From Bacteroidales bacterium (GTDB lineage Bacteria; Bacteroidota; Bacteroidia; Bacteroidales; UBA932), in the NCBI GenBank assembly GCA_017437755.1, contig JAFRXI010000048.1, forward strand, positions 1 through 64,000: a DNA stretch of 64,000 nucleotides, read 5' to 3'. The position numbers were made by a program, and so were the translations under genes. Of this stretch, positions 9,800-18,256 are shown piece by piece. A model generated the notes under the pieces. That model had not been told where the DNA came from and did not search any database. It was given only the letters and a program-made list of their open reading frames with translations. Position 1 is the stretch's first letter; every line of letters starts with the position of its first letter.

Positions 9800-9963
9800 G
9801 AGGGCTCATCTGTTATACAGACCTCACCTTATTACTACACCCGTAATTGATTGCCGCAATTTCTTTGGTTTAGACAACTTTAATGTGGCTGATGTCCTTT
9901 CTCATTGCAGGTCTTTTACCGTCAGCCTGTTTGTGGACATGATTCATCACTTCTGCATCAGCG

Positions 9964-12360
9964 ATGAAGACTTTACTTTCCCCGCATAAGGCGTTTCCGA
10001 AAGCCGGATTGAGCGCAGTGTTGTTCTTTCTTGTCTTTGGAATCATGTCCCCGGCACAGGAAGTCGTGAAATACCGTGTATCCGGAACGATAAAGGAAGA
10101 GGGAAGCAACATTCCACTCGCCTTTTCCAAAATATATGTAACCACGCCTGAAAACGAGAAAGTAACAAGGACCATAACCCTCCAAGATGGAATTTTCAAC
10201 CTTTCAGTGCCGACCGGTCAGTATAAGATCCAAATAGAGAATACCGGACACAAAACCCTTGAAAAAGATTTGATTGTAAAGGAAGAAGATTTGGCCTTCG
10301 GGGATGTTTTCCTTGCAGTCGGCGAAGATATCATGGCTTCCGAATCCATTGCAAATCGACTTCTTGTAAGAAAGGGAACAAGGGTCCAGTATGATGTATC
10401 TCGCGATCCCGATGCATGGAAAACCAGCATGATGGAAATGATGTCGCGTATTCCTGACCTAAAGATGTCCGCAAGGAACGGCAATTTGGAATACGACGGG
10501 AAACCCGTGTCAAGTATTCTCATTAATAATGAAAGGGATGGAATCATTAACGTAAAGCGGCAGTATCCTATGGAATTCATAAAAGCCGGATATATGCGCA
10601 GGATAGAGGTGGTGCTCCCCGGCGATTCCGAGTACCAAAACGATGCCCCAATCCTCTTGATAAGGCTTTCAAAACCACTCCCATATGGATTTGCCGCTCA
10701 GATTAGCGAAGAAAGCAGTACATCTAACATACATTCTCCATCAGTGGATATGGTAGCCAACACCCCCATCATCGGAATAGGAGCCGGATACTCATATTCA
10801 TTCAGCCACGAGAAAGAACTTAAGAATCTCTCTCTCCGCCAGATGACTGATGAAGACTCTGAAATCTCTGAAGTTGAAAGCATAAAGAGAAGCCGCGAAA
10901 AATCTTCTTCACACAATATATCACTGAACCTGTTCCGCTCGTTCAATAAAGAACTCATAAGGTTTAATGCCACCATGCATTCATCCCTGATGGACGGTAA
11001 TTCCTACTCTTCAAGTTCAACAACGGCAACGTATTTAAACGGAGCATCGGAAACAACAGATAAGACTGAATCAAAAAGTACGACCCACTCCCCTTTCAGG
11101 TTCAACGCCTCCATGAGCCTGTCGGGCCTGTTCGGCCCTGGAGATAATAGGATGAAGCCCTATCAATGGAGAATCCTGTATGGCTTCATAAATTCTTCAT
11201 CCTGGGGCAGCACCTCATCCGACAAGTTCAGCCAAAGCACCTCAACAGGGAAACTTGAGCACAGGGTCAATGCGGATATCAAACTCAATAATCTGATTTC
11301 CAGAGCCATATCTCTTTCGATGGCCGCAAAGGGCGGGTACTACTACCGTAACTACAACAACCGTTCTTTGTATGACACATTTAATTCACAAATGAACTAT
11401 CGACAGCAGGTGGGCTTCATGAAAGTGGACTTGCTTGGAAATGCATTTAAAAACAAATTGGGATTCATCACCTCACTTAACACCGAATATCTCAGAACTG
11501 CAGGGCAGTATCTGAAAGATGCCGACAGTGTACCGTTATCATACCACGAGTTGAATTTCCAGCCATACGTTTCCATCAGTTGGGCACTCCGGCGCGGAAG
11601 CATTTCGGCATCCTACAACAGAACGGTCAAGCGTCCATCCATCAATCAGTTGAATCCTTATACGGACAATACAAATCCATATAACGTCCGTTGCGGCAAT
11701 CCGGAGTTGAAGGGTCAGAATAATGATGCATACACGCTTTCATACAATGTTATGACCGACAACAAGTGGTTTCAAAGATTCTCGGTGTCAACAGGATATT
11801 TATCCTCCTCCAATACAATAGCAGGTATTGTTACAACAGACAAAGATGGCGTGGCAACCTATACCTATGGCAACGTGGGGAGGATCAAAGGGGTTACAGC
11901 CTCGACAAGCATCTCGTTATCTCCCGTTAAAAGAGTAACCATAAACGTATTTGCCACCTGCACATACCGCATTATTTCTCTTCCATACGGATCGACCAAC
12001 AGAATTATCAGTCCGAGTATGACATCAAACATATCATGGTCGCCCAAATGGTTTGAGGCCAATGCCTCCATAAGCATAGCCCCTTCCTTATCTTCAATCC
12101 AGCGGAACGGTCTTGTAATGGAACCTATGGGAGAATTCAGTATTTCCAGATACTTCAGCAAACCTCATCTTGGAATATCCATGGCGGTCAATGACATCTT
12201 CCACGGAGGGGGATATAGGACAAGCACTCTTGCTTACAACAACTTCTCACAGAAAAATTATACAGAAAGAATAGGAAGGGCTTTCATATTCCGCCTATGG
12301 TGGCGCTTGGGATCCTTCCGAAACACTCCTCCCGTAGAGATCAAAGCCTATGATTTGTAG
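9964..12360 (+). CDS. TonB-receptor-like outer-membrane beta-barrel protein
   Basis: This 798-residue protein has an N-terminal signal peptide (cut near SPAQE), then a carboxypeptidase-regulatory-like fold (about 35-105, YRVSGTIKEEGSNIPLAFSKI). A plug-like segment follows, and then a long C-terminal barrel of the outer-membrane protein beta-barrel type found in Bacteroidota (WALRRGSISASYNRTVKRPSINQLNP is characteristic). It lacks the usual C-terminal Phe and ends KAYDL. No TonB box can be defined. The cargo is unknown; no SusD partner is next to it. Its base composition is lower in GC than the str operon, so it may be acquired. Confidence 0.8.
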   Translation: MKTLLSPHKAFPKAGLSAVLFFLVFGIMSPAQEVVKYRVSGTIKEEGSNIPLAFSKIYVTTPENEKVTRTITLQDGIFNLSVPTGQYKIQIENTGHKTLEKDLIVKEEDLAFGDVFLAVGEDIMASESIANRLLVRKGTRVQYDVSRDPDAWKTSMMEMMSRIPDLKMSARNGNLEYDGKPVSSILINNERDGIINVKRQYPMEFIKAGYMRRIEVVLPGDSEYQNDAPILLIRLSKPLPYGFAAQISEESSTSNIHSPSVDMVANTPIIGIGAGYSYSFSHEKELKNLSLRQMTDEDSEISEVESIKRSREKSSSHNISLNLFRSFNKELIRFNATMHSSLMDGNSYSSSSTTATYLNGASETTDKTESKSTTHSPFRFNASMSLSGLFGPGDNRMKPYQWRILYGFINSSSWGSTSSDKFSQSTSTGKLEHRVNADIKLNNLISRAISLSMAAKGGYYYRNYNNRSLYDTFNSQMNYRQQVGFMKVDLLGNAFKNKLGFITSLNTEYLRTAGQYLKDADSVPLSYHELNFQPYVSISWALRRGSISASYNRTVKRPSINQLNPYTDNTNPYNVRCGNPELKGQNNDAYTLSYNVMTDNKWFQRFSVSTGYLSSSNTIAGIVTTDKDGVATYTYGNVGRIKGVTASTSISLSPVKRVTINVFATCTYRIISLPYGSTNRIISPSMTSNISWSPKWFEANASISIAPSLSSIQRNGLVMEPMGEFSISRYFSKPHLGISMAVNDIFHGGGYRTSTLAYNNFSQKNYTERIGRAFIFRLWWRLGSFRNTPPVEIKAYDL

Positions 12361-12399
12361 GGAAAAGACCATCTGCTATACCCAAAAACCATCCGGCAA

Positions 12400-12430
12400 T
12401 TGCTTTTTTCAAATAATATATCTACTTTTG
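12400..12430 (+). promoter_or_regulatory. Probable promoter of tRNA (CAT)
   Basis: TTG at 12400-12402 and TACTTTTG at 12423-12430 with a 20-base spacer, 12 bases upstream of the tRNA. Confidence 0.55.
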
Positions 12431-12441
12431 TATTCTGAATT

Positions 12442-12515
12442 GGTCCCATAGCTCAGTTGGTTAGAGCATCTGACTCATAATCAGGGGGTCGCAGGATCAT
12501 GCCCTGCTGGGACCA
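12442..12515 (+). tRNA. tRNA with anticodon CAT (elongator Met or Ile2)
   Basis: The acceptor GGTCCCA/TGGGACC, D arm, anticodon loop CTCATAA and T stem GCAGG/CCTGC all pair. The discriminator is A and CCA is not encoded. Initiator features (unpaired position 1-72, GGG/CCC anticodon stem) are absent. The T loop reads ATCATGC where TTCRANY is normal, so bases 54 and 58 are swapped (A54, T58). Whether it is Met or lysidine-modified Ile2 cannot be settled by eye. Confidence 0.9.
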
Positions 12516-12523
12516 CTCTCAGA

Positions 12524-12558
12524 ATCAAGCACTTACAACAGTGCTTGATTTTTCTTTT
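12524..12558 (+). terminator. Terminator after tRNA (CAT)
   Basis: ATCAAGCACT and AGTGCTTGAT form a 10-bp stem with a six-base loop, followed by a T-rich tract. It starts nine bases after the tRNA. Confidence 0.85.
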
Positions 12559-12619
12559 ATACCAAGGGGCGTGATTTCAACTTGTTTTGCCACCCTCTCG
12601 GTTGGCCATCCCCAGGCAC

Positions 12620-12730
12620 GCAGTCCCCCACCAGACCGCACCGTTCCGGCCCTCCTGGTGCGGTCAGGGGGCAAAATGACGATAGACCGCACGAAAACGC
12701 ATATTATGGTGCGGTCTGTCTATACCCAGT
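12620..12730 (+). repeat. Twin-hairpin element A
   Basis: Two hairpins in tandem use the same arm sequence. Hairpin 1 pairs GACCGCACC (12634-12642) with GGTGCGGTC (12657-12665) and can be extended by CCCCC/GGGGG. Hairpin 2 pairs AGACCGCAC (12684-12692) with GTGCGGTCT (12709-12717), with further ATAG/CTAT pairing. The layout resembles the elements near 14.5, 20.1 and 28.85 kb, whose arm sequences differ. No T tract follows, so these are not simple terminators. Function unknown. Confidence 0.6.
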
Positions 12731-12837
12731 GCGGGAAGGGATGGAGACGGAAAAAAGTCAAAAGAGCATCGCTCACCGTGGAAAAATACTATATTTGTCT
12801 GTCGTGGGAAACGGCGCCATACATAATCATCGGGACC

Positions 12838-13287
12838 ATGAAGACACTTTATCATTTAGTTTTCATCGTTTTGGGAGTATTTCTTCTCACCAGTTGCAAA
12901 TTTGGCCATACTTTCGATTTCTCATTTCATGAGAATCGCGACCTTATCATTCCTGCAAACGAAGGAACGTATTATTTTGAAGTAGAGGCTACCATAGAGA
13001 CAAAAACATCCTTTGATGAAGGATTGTTGAGTTTTGAATATCGAATAAGAATAGACGGAGCCATTTTTGACAAACAAATTGTTAACATCCGTACGCCCAA
13101 CAGACATATTCATAAAGGCGATGTTTTTCAGGTTTCTTTCGTTGTCCCTGCCAACGAGTCCACTGAACATCGGACTGTCACCGTAGATTTATTAAAGGCT
13201 AAAGAGGGGCGTGGTTACAGAGACAATCTGGATCCCGGTAATAACTCATGGCAACTTGTATGGGAAGCTACACAATTAGGGCGATAG
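12838..13287 (+). CDS. Small lipoprotein of unknown function
   Basis: This 149-residue lipoprotein starts MKTLYHLVFIVLGVFLLTSC with a clear lipobox. The first in-frame ATG at 12499 lies inside the tRNA gene and cannot be the start; the ATG at 12838 follows a -7-like TATATTTG at 12790-12797. The mature part looks like an immunoglobulin-type beta sandwich (EGTYYFEVEATIETK, FQVSFVVPANES). I do not recognise the family. Low GC, shared with the next gene 23 bases downstream, suggests that the pair arrived together. Confidence 0.7.
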   Translation: MKTLYHLVFIVLGVFLLTSCKFGHTFDFSFHENRDLIIPANEGTYYFEVEATIETKTSFDEGLLSFEYRIRIDGAIFDKQIVNIRTPNRHIHKGDVFQVSFVVPANESTEHRTVTVDLLKAKEGRGYRDNLDPGNNSWQLVWEATQLGR

Positions 13288-13310
13288 ATTTTGATTAACA
13301 CTGCATTAAC

Positions 13311-14240
13311 ATGAAAAGAATCATTATTATTTTAGCCGCAGTTATTGTATCCTTTGCATGTTTCGCCCAGGAATCAACTATACGAGTTGTGCTTAAGAAT
13401 GGAACATCCTTTACAGGTGCTTTAAAAGAGCTCAGTCCTACATCTCACATCATCATTAGTATTTCAGGCGTTGAAAGTAGAATTAATATGTCTGATGTCT
13501 CCGAAATTGTGTCTTGCAATGTTCAACATTCTTTCTCGGATCATGTCAACGTTAATACTCATGGTGATGTATCTGAATTCAATCCGCATTACCATATCCC
13601 TGAATTGGTATTGAAAGCAGAACAAATTAGTATGCCAGAAGAATATGTGCTAAAGGTCGCAAATGTGGATATTCCGATGATTTTAATAAGGGGTGGGGAG
13701 TTCACAATGGGATATGATGGAAGAGGTAGTCGAATAATGAACTCCGAGCCTGTTCATCAAGTATTTGTCAGTAGTTTTTATATCAGTACCTCCAGTTTAT
13801 CCAGAAAAGATGTTGCTGCTATTCTTCAACAGAAAAAGGCCCCATCAATGAAAGGACCGTATTACACCCTATTTTATAAAGATGCAATTACAATAGTAGA
13901 TAAAATTTCCGAATACACATCTCTTGACGTCCGTCTTCCAACAGAATCCGAATGGGAGTATATTGCCCAGAATGAGACAAATAGAGCCATCTTCACATCC
14001 GGTGAAACTAATTTCTGCATCGATTATTTTGGAGAGTATCCGGAAGATATCAGATTATACATTAATCCGACTGGCCCATCCGAGGGGAATTGCCATATTT
14101 GTAGAACATTTGGCCCCTCAAAAAAAGAATACTGTAATCGACCAAAGATTGATGAGCATAGTACACTCGGAAAGAGCACCCATGCTTCAATAAGAATCGT
14201 GATTCCAGCCAAGATTATTATTCAATCAAATCGACAATAG
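13311..14240 (+). CDS. Secreted protein with SUMF1/FGE-sulfatase-like domain
   Basis: This 309-residue protein has a signal peptide ending FACFAQ. Residues 22-75 resemble a small Sm-like or beta domain. From about 125 it follows the formylglycine-generating-enzyme-like fold: MILIRGGEFTMGYDGRG, PVHQVFVSSFYIS, then RLPTESEWEYIAQ. The domain is shortened at the C-terminus and lacks the usual Cys pair of true FGE, so an enzyme role is unlikely; a binding role in a C-type-lectin-like fold is more plausible. It has conspicuously low GC compared with its neighbours and is probably in one operon with the lipoprotein before it. Confidence 0.75.
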   Translation: MKRIIIILAAVIVSFACFAQESTIRVVLKNGTSFTGALKELSPTSHIIISISGVESRINMSDVSEIVSCNVQHSFSDHVNVNTHGDVSEFNPHYHIPELVLKAEQISMPEEYVLKVANVDIPMILIRGGEFTMGYDGRGSRIMNSEPVHQVFVSSFYISTSSLSRKDVAAILQQKKAPSMKGPYYTLFYKDAITIVDKISEYTSLDVRLPTESEWEYIAQNETNRAIFTSGETNFCIDYFGEYPEDIRLYINPTGPSEGNCHICRTFGPSKKEYCNRPKIDEHSTLGKSTHASIRIVIPAKIIIQSNRQ

Positions 14241-14308
14241 CATTATCCTTTACCATCTCCTGAGAAGGAATCAATCTATAGTCTAATCTTAGAAAATGTC
14301 CCAAAAGC
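14241..14308. other. Short spacer before the repeated element
   Basis: AT-rich spacer without a recognisable gene or terminator between the SUMF1-like gene and the repeat that starts near 14309. Confidence 0.4.
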
Positions 14309-14683
14309 GCACCGCCGCAGGAAAATACCACCTCCGGCGGCTGGGCGTATCGGCGAGCTCGCCGCAAAGGCTCGCCTCACGCCCTGCCATTGGACAGCCA
14401 TCTACCTGTCACTACGTAGAGCCATCGTTCTCGGGACACCTTCCTGAAAACCCCTGCATGACGCGCATTGACCATTCCCAGTGAGCCCCTCTTTACGCTC
14501 TACCCGTGCCGTCCCCTGCACGGAGACGGAAGAATGGGGCCGAATATGCGTCTCCGTGAAGGAATATCAGGAAAAACGGACGATTCACTGCACGGAGACG
14601 GAAAAACAGGCACGTCCATGGGTCTCCGTGCAGGAGCGCTGAGAAGAGATGGCCGATCAGGTCGGCCATGACGGGAAGGGCCT
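14309..14683 (+). repeat. Structured intergenic repeat, copy B1
   Basis: A segment of about 375 bases recurs at 19893-20262 with many substitutions but the same order of parts. The first half can fold into CCGCCG/CGGCGG and, at 14341-14386, a long stem with outer arms CTGGGCGT/ACGCCCTG and inner GGCGAG/CTCGCC. The second half holds two hairpins with the same arm: CACGGAGACG/CGTCTCCGTG (about 14519-14559) and CTGCACGGAGAC/GTCTCCGTGCAG (about 14588-14633). Short ORFs cross it in both copies but have no codon-wise pattern I trust. It could be a non-coding RNA, a mobile repeat, or both. Confidence 0.7.
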
Positions 14684-14709
14684 GGGGCATGGAGGGGCGT
14701 GACCATTCA

Positions 14710-14741
14710 TTTGTTAATTTACGCGATAATCGCTAACTTGC
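14710..14741 (+). promoter_or_regulatory. Variant promoter (TTTG-N20-TAACTTG)
   Basis: TTTG at 14710-14713, 20 bases, TAACTTG at 14734-14740. The -7 box is one T shorter than the usual TAnnTTTG while the spacer is one base longer, so the total length is kept. The surrounding bases CGCTAACTTGCAGCG recur at 20327-20341. Confidence 0.65.
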
Positions 14742-14768
14742 AGCGCTATATTCAAGTTTCACGTGCGT

Positions 14769-15614
14769 ATGAAAAAACTGATTCGCTACCTGATGATGCC
14801 GTTTTTTGTGGCCGGGACCGTCTCCTGCAATAAGGACACGGCGGCGCCTCAGGACGATGTCAAGGCCGTGACCGTGTCGGAATTCCTGGCGGCCCCCGAG
14901 TCGGAAACACAGGTTTATGAGCTGGTGGGGACTATCGGAAGTACAATCAACACCACTTTCGGCAATTTTGACCTGACAGATGCAACAGGCACCGTCTATG
15001 TATTCGGCTTGACGGCGGAAAATCTGGGGTACGGCACTAAGAATGACAAGAGTTTCTCTTCGCTGGGTCTTTCGGGAGGTGACAGGATCAGGATCCGCGG
15101 CTATCGCGGTTCATATGAAGACAAGATTGAAGTGCTTTATGCATGGTTCATCAAAAAGATAAGCAGCGACGGAAGCGGCGGTGATGAACCCCTGGGTAAT
15201 AAGGTCTCTTTCAAAACGAACTCCGATACCCAGATCTGGTCGGCCGAGACTGACGGCACCTACGGCGTCGGCTATTCGACTACCGCCAAAGGACTGAAGG
15301 TTGGTTTTTACAAGCACACCAGCGGCACAACCCCGGCCGCTCCCAATGCCAACCACGTCCGCATCTATAAGAACAATGTCCTCGTCGTAGGTCCCCTTAG
15401 CGGGAAAAATATCAAAAAGATAGTCATCGGCTGTGCGCCCGATGCTGGGACCACATCCTACTGCCATGACATGACGGGCCTGGAGGGAGGCGCCAATGCC
15501 ACCGCAGACAAGTCTGCCCTGACCGTGACCTGGACCGGGAAGGCCTCCAGGGTGGTCCTCCATACTCCATCCTATCAGGTCCGGATGGAGAAACTAACAG
15601 TGGAGTTCGAATAA
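14769..15614 (+). CDS. Lipoprotein with OB-fold-like domain
   Basis: This 281-residue lipoprotein starts MKKLIRYLMMPFFVAGTVSC. Residues about 35-125 look like the OB-fold domain common in Bacteroidota surface lipoproteins (YELVGTIGSTINTTFGNFDL, DLTDATGTVYVFGL, GDRIRIRGYRG). The C-terminal half resembles a beta-sandwich domain with a buried Cys pair. The start at 14769 is preferred over 14763 because the lipobox fits. It is the first of four tightly spaced genes (gaps of 13, 6 and 10 bases) under the variant promoter at 14710. Precise function unknown. Confidence 0.75.
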   Translation: MKKLIRYLMMPFFVAGTVSCNKDTAAPQDDVKAVTVSEFLAAPESETQVYELVGTIGSTINTTFGNFDLTDATGTVYVFGLTAENLGYGTKNDKSFSSLGLSGGDRIRIRGYRGSYEDKIEVLYAWFIKKISSDGSGGDEPLGNKVSFKTNSDTQIWSAETDGTYGVGYSTTAKGLKVGFYKHTSGTTPAAPNANHVRIYKNNVLVVGPLSGKNIKKIVIGCAPDAGTTSYCHDMTGLEGGANATADKSALTVTWTGKASRVVLHTPSYQVRMEKLTVEFE

Positions 15615-15627
15615 GTGATAATCGCGT

Positions 15628-16296
15628 ATGAAAAAGTTTGTATACATCCTTCTGTTTGCCCTCTTTGTGGCCTGGGCCGCATCGTGCAAGAAAGAAAACC
15701 CCTCTTCCGGCCAAAGCAAATACGGGGCAGACGGCGTGACGCCCATGCCGGAGGCCGTGGACATGGGGACCGTAGTCAATGGAAAGACTGTCAAGTGGGC
15801 GGCGTTCAACCTGGGAGCCTCGTCTCCTGAGGAATATGGCAGTTTTTATTGCTGGGGCGAGCTGGATACAAAGACCAACTACTCCAAGGATACTTATACT
15901 TATTATGATATTCCCGCGGAGCTCCCGTTGAGCGCGGACGTGGCCCACAAGAAACTGGGCGGCCATTGGCGGATGCCCACGCGGGCCGAATTCGAAGCGC
16001 TGCTCGCCAACTGCGACGTACAGGAATTAAACGGCCCAGTGAAAGGGATTCTATTTATCAGCAAGAAGAATTTCCGGACCATCTTCCTTCCTTTGGCCGG
16101 TTCCATGTCCGGCACGGAATGGCGATCTATTGGGGGAGTAACTGAGTATTATTCATCTACCGACTTTGAGGGACATGACCATCTTGTACGAGCCCTTCTG
16201 ATTTATCCTAAAAGTGCCGGGTTCAGCTATCTCACCATCATGGGAAATGCCGCACAGTATGGAGGCCATGTCATCCGTCCCGTATATGTTGAATAA
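15628..16296 (+). CDS. FISUMP-domain lipoprotein
   Basis: This 222-residue lipoprotein (lipobox WAASC) has the Fibrobacter-succinogenes-major-paralogous pattern: EAVDMGTVVNGKTVKWAAFN with NLGASSPEEYG and YCWGE, then WRMPTRAEFEALL, and a C-terminus GGHVIRPVYVE. The fold is C-type-lectin-like. Such proteins are surface or periplasmic and probably bind ligands; no catalytic residues are known. Paralogues occur at 19074 and 23155. It lies in the operon 14769-17491. Confidence 0.82.
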   Translation: MKKFVYILLFALFVAWAASCKKENPSSGQSKYGADGVTPMPEAVDMGTVVNGKTVKWAAFNLGASSPEEYGSFYCWGELDTKTNYSKDTYTYYDIPAELPLSADVAHKKLGGHWRMPTRAEFEALLANCDVQELNGPVKGILFISKKNFRTIFLPLAGSMSGTEWRSIGGVTEYYSSTDFEGHDHLVRALLIYPKSAGFSYLTIMGNAAQYGGHVIRPVYVE

Positions 16297-16302
16297 GCCA
16301 TC

Positions 16303-17019
16303 ATGAAAAGATTATCATTCACGCTCATCGCCGTTGCGGCCGCTTTGGCCTCGTGCCCACTCCTCGGCCAAGAAACTGATATCCAATCCACTACGGTCAA
16401 AGACCTGGTAGAGGTGCACGAGAAAGGTTGGTTCCGCGTACAGGGGGAATTCACCAAAACTTACGACAAGTCCAGGCTGCTTTTTTCCATCAAGGACCAG
16501 GATTACATCATTCCGGTCAGGCTCGCCAAGAAGGACCTCGGAGCCGAGGACCGCTTTGAATCCCTTAATCTCCAAAAGGGCGACACCCTTATCGTCAAAG
16601 GCAGGCTAACCTACCTTGAAGCCGCGCCGGGGGAATATTACCGGGGCCTTGCCGATGCGGTAATCATCGAAAAGAAAGAGGCCAGGCATGAGGAAGCGGC
16701 GGATAAGCTGCCGGTTATTATGGATCCGGAGACCAAGCCTTCCTTCAATGGCGGTGACGCAAACGAGTTCTCCAAGTGGGTCTATAACCATCTGGAATAT
16801 CCCCAGAAAGCCAGGGAAAACGGCATTCGGGGCCGTGTCATCATTTCTTTCACCGTTGAAAAGGATGGCACTGTGACCAACGTCAACGTACTCAAGGGGG
16901 CTGATCCCGACCTTGACAACGAGGCCGTCCGCGTGGTATCCAGTTCCCCCAAGTGGAAACCCGGTGCCGTAAACGGCGAACCCGTTGCCGTCAAATATAC
17001 CTTCCCCGTTGTATTTTAG
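16303..17019 (+). CDS. TonB C-terminal-domain protein
   Basis: This 238-residue protein has a signal-like N-terminus ending near LLGQE, an OB-like middle (GWFRVQGEFTK to YRGLADAVIIE), and a C-terminal TonB domain (NHLEYPQKARENGIRGRVIISFTVEKDG and GAVNGEPVAVKYTFPVVF). There is no membrane anchor typical of a working TonB after the signal sequence, so it may be a periplasmic TonB-like protein rather than an energiser. It sits six bases after the FISUMP gene. Confidence 0.82.
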   Translation: MKRLSFTLIAVAAALASCPLLGQETDIQSTTVKDLVEVHEKGWFRVQGEFTKTYDKSRLLFSIKDQDYIIPVRLAKKDLGAEDRFESLNLQKGDTLIVKGRLTYLEAAPGEYYRGLADAVIIEKKEARHEEAADKLPVIMDPETKPSFNGGDANEFSKWVYNHLEYPQKARENGIRGRVIISFTVEKDGTVTNVNVLKGADPDLDNEAVRVVSSSPKWKPGAVNGEPVAVKYTFPVVF

Positions 17020-17029
17020 AAGACTCCGG

Positions 17030-17491
17030 ATGAAGTACCTTCTGATGTTCCTGTCCCTTTTCGGCTGCACCTCGTGCGGGAGTTTTGACGGCATCAACCG
17101 GAAGCCGGATGGCGCTTTCCGGTACTATGAGTTCAACCTGTCAAATATGCGTATGATGCACGAGCGGTATTACCGGCTGGACTGCCTCGAGGACGGAACG
17201 GTCACTCTCTCCTGGGCCCGAAACGGATCGGACACCACTTCCATGACGGTCTCCAAGGAGGTCCCCGAACAGGTCAACGCCTTGATGCTCAAGCACAAAC
17301 TGTATAAACTGAAGAGGCAGTACCGCCCTCCTTTCAAGGTCCTCGACGGAAAAATGTGGTACGTTTTCATCGGATACGATTCCGGCAACATCAACTCGGG
17401 CGGAGCCAACGCCTGGCCGCCGGAGGCCCTCCGCTCCGGGATAGGCGCCATCAACGACTACCTGGACTCCCTCCTTCCCGCCCGGGAATAA
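17030..17491 (+). CDS. Small lipoprotein of unknown function
   Basis: This 153-residue lipoprotein starts MKYLLMFLSLFGCTSC. The ATG at 17030 is chosen because it opens the signal peptide and follows the previous stop by ten bases; the ATG at 16985 would overlap that gene. The mature part is a compact mixed protein (FRYYEFNLSNMRMMHERYYRL, KVLDGKMWYVFIGYDSGNI). I do not recognise a family. It is the last gene of the tightly spaced operon. Confidence 0.7.
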   Translation: MKYLLMFLSLFGCTSCGSFDGINRKPDGAFRYYEFNLSNMRMMHERYYRLDCLEDGTVTLSWARNGSDTTSMTVSKEVPEQVNALMLKHKLYKLKRQYRPPFKVLDGKMWYVFIGYDSGNINSGGANAWPPEALRSGIGAINDYLDSLLPARE

Positions 17492-17556
17492 TCATTTAGG
17501 GTGCCTCGCACCGCCGTTCAACCGGGTATGGATTTTGTATTTACCGTCCGTGCCTT

Positions 17557-18204
17557 ATGGTTGAAAAGCTGCTGTCCATATTATTTTTCCTCGCTGCCTG
17601 GGCCCTGCCCCTCAAGGCGCAGGATTATCCGGTATCCATGCCGGACGGCACCCCCTTGTCCGTGAAGTCCGATTCGATCTCCGTCAAGCCTGACTATTCG
17701 CCGCTGCCGGACTTTTTTCCGATGCCCGGAATCAGGATGCCGTCGTATCTGACACCGGTCCATTTCGAGACCAAGGAAGAAAGGGCGGCAAGGATCAATC
17801 TCCGGACAGAGGCCGGCGTGAAGCTCTCCGTAAAGCAGAACCTCTTCTGGTACCGGCCGCCGGTGTTCTCCCCGGCACAAAAGGCTATGTTTTTCGTTGC
17901 GGGACTCTTTCTGACGAGTCCGTCAAGACTCCCCGACGGCTGCATCCCCGCCATGAATGCCTCCAATCCGTTCTTCTTTTACAAGACGCCCGGGATGGCC
18001 CCGGTCGAGCATCCTTATGCCCCGGAGTTCTTCCCGCAATGCATCCGGACCGAATACGACTTTGCCTCAGGCACTTACAAGCAGGTGATGGTCCCCTGGA
18101 GCGAAATCAACATGAACCTCAACCGCAGCTTCGGCGGCCCGTATCTGAACGCCCCGGTCCCCCGGATGTACTTCAATTCGGCGGAAAGAGCTTTGTTACA
18201 GTAG
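17557..18204 (+). CDS. Secreted protein of unknown function
   Basis: This 215-residue protein has a signal peptide (MVEKLLSILFFLAAWALPLKAQ). The mature chain is rich in Pro, Phe and Tyr and lacks a recognisable motif. It may belong to short uncharacterised Bacteroidota secreted proteins. It lies 65 bases after the preceding lipoprotein gene on the same strand. Confidence 0.6.
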   Translation: MVEKLLSILFFLAAWALPLKAQDYPVSMPDGTPLSVKSDSISVKPDYSPLPDFFPMPGIRMPSYLTPVHFETKEERAARINLRTEAGVKLSVKQNLFWYRPPVFSPAQKAMFFVAGLFLTSPSRLPDGCIPAMNASNPFFFYKTPGMAPVEHPYAPEFFPQCIRTEYDFASGTYKQVMVPWSEINMNLNRSFGGPYLNAPVPRMYFNSAERALLQ

Positions 18205-18256
18205 ATTTTGGCCCTGAAGAGACGGTCCGGCCGTATATTTGTCTTTGATACTGCAG

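Noticed and set aside
12620-12730. CRISPR array or terminators in the twin-hairpin elements
   Set aside because: Only two units per site, arms are inverted rather than direct repeats, spacers are short, and no T tracts or cas genes are present.
12499-12837. Upstream coding extension of the lipoprotein at 12838
   Set aside because: It begins inside the tRNA, crosses a terminator and hairpin element A, and precedes a perfect signal peptide that needs no extension.
14296-14484. Small protein conserved in repeat copies B1 and B2
   Set aside because: Similar frames exist in both copies, but the same region forms strong stems and several other frames are also open. Similarity follows from DNA repeat identity.
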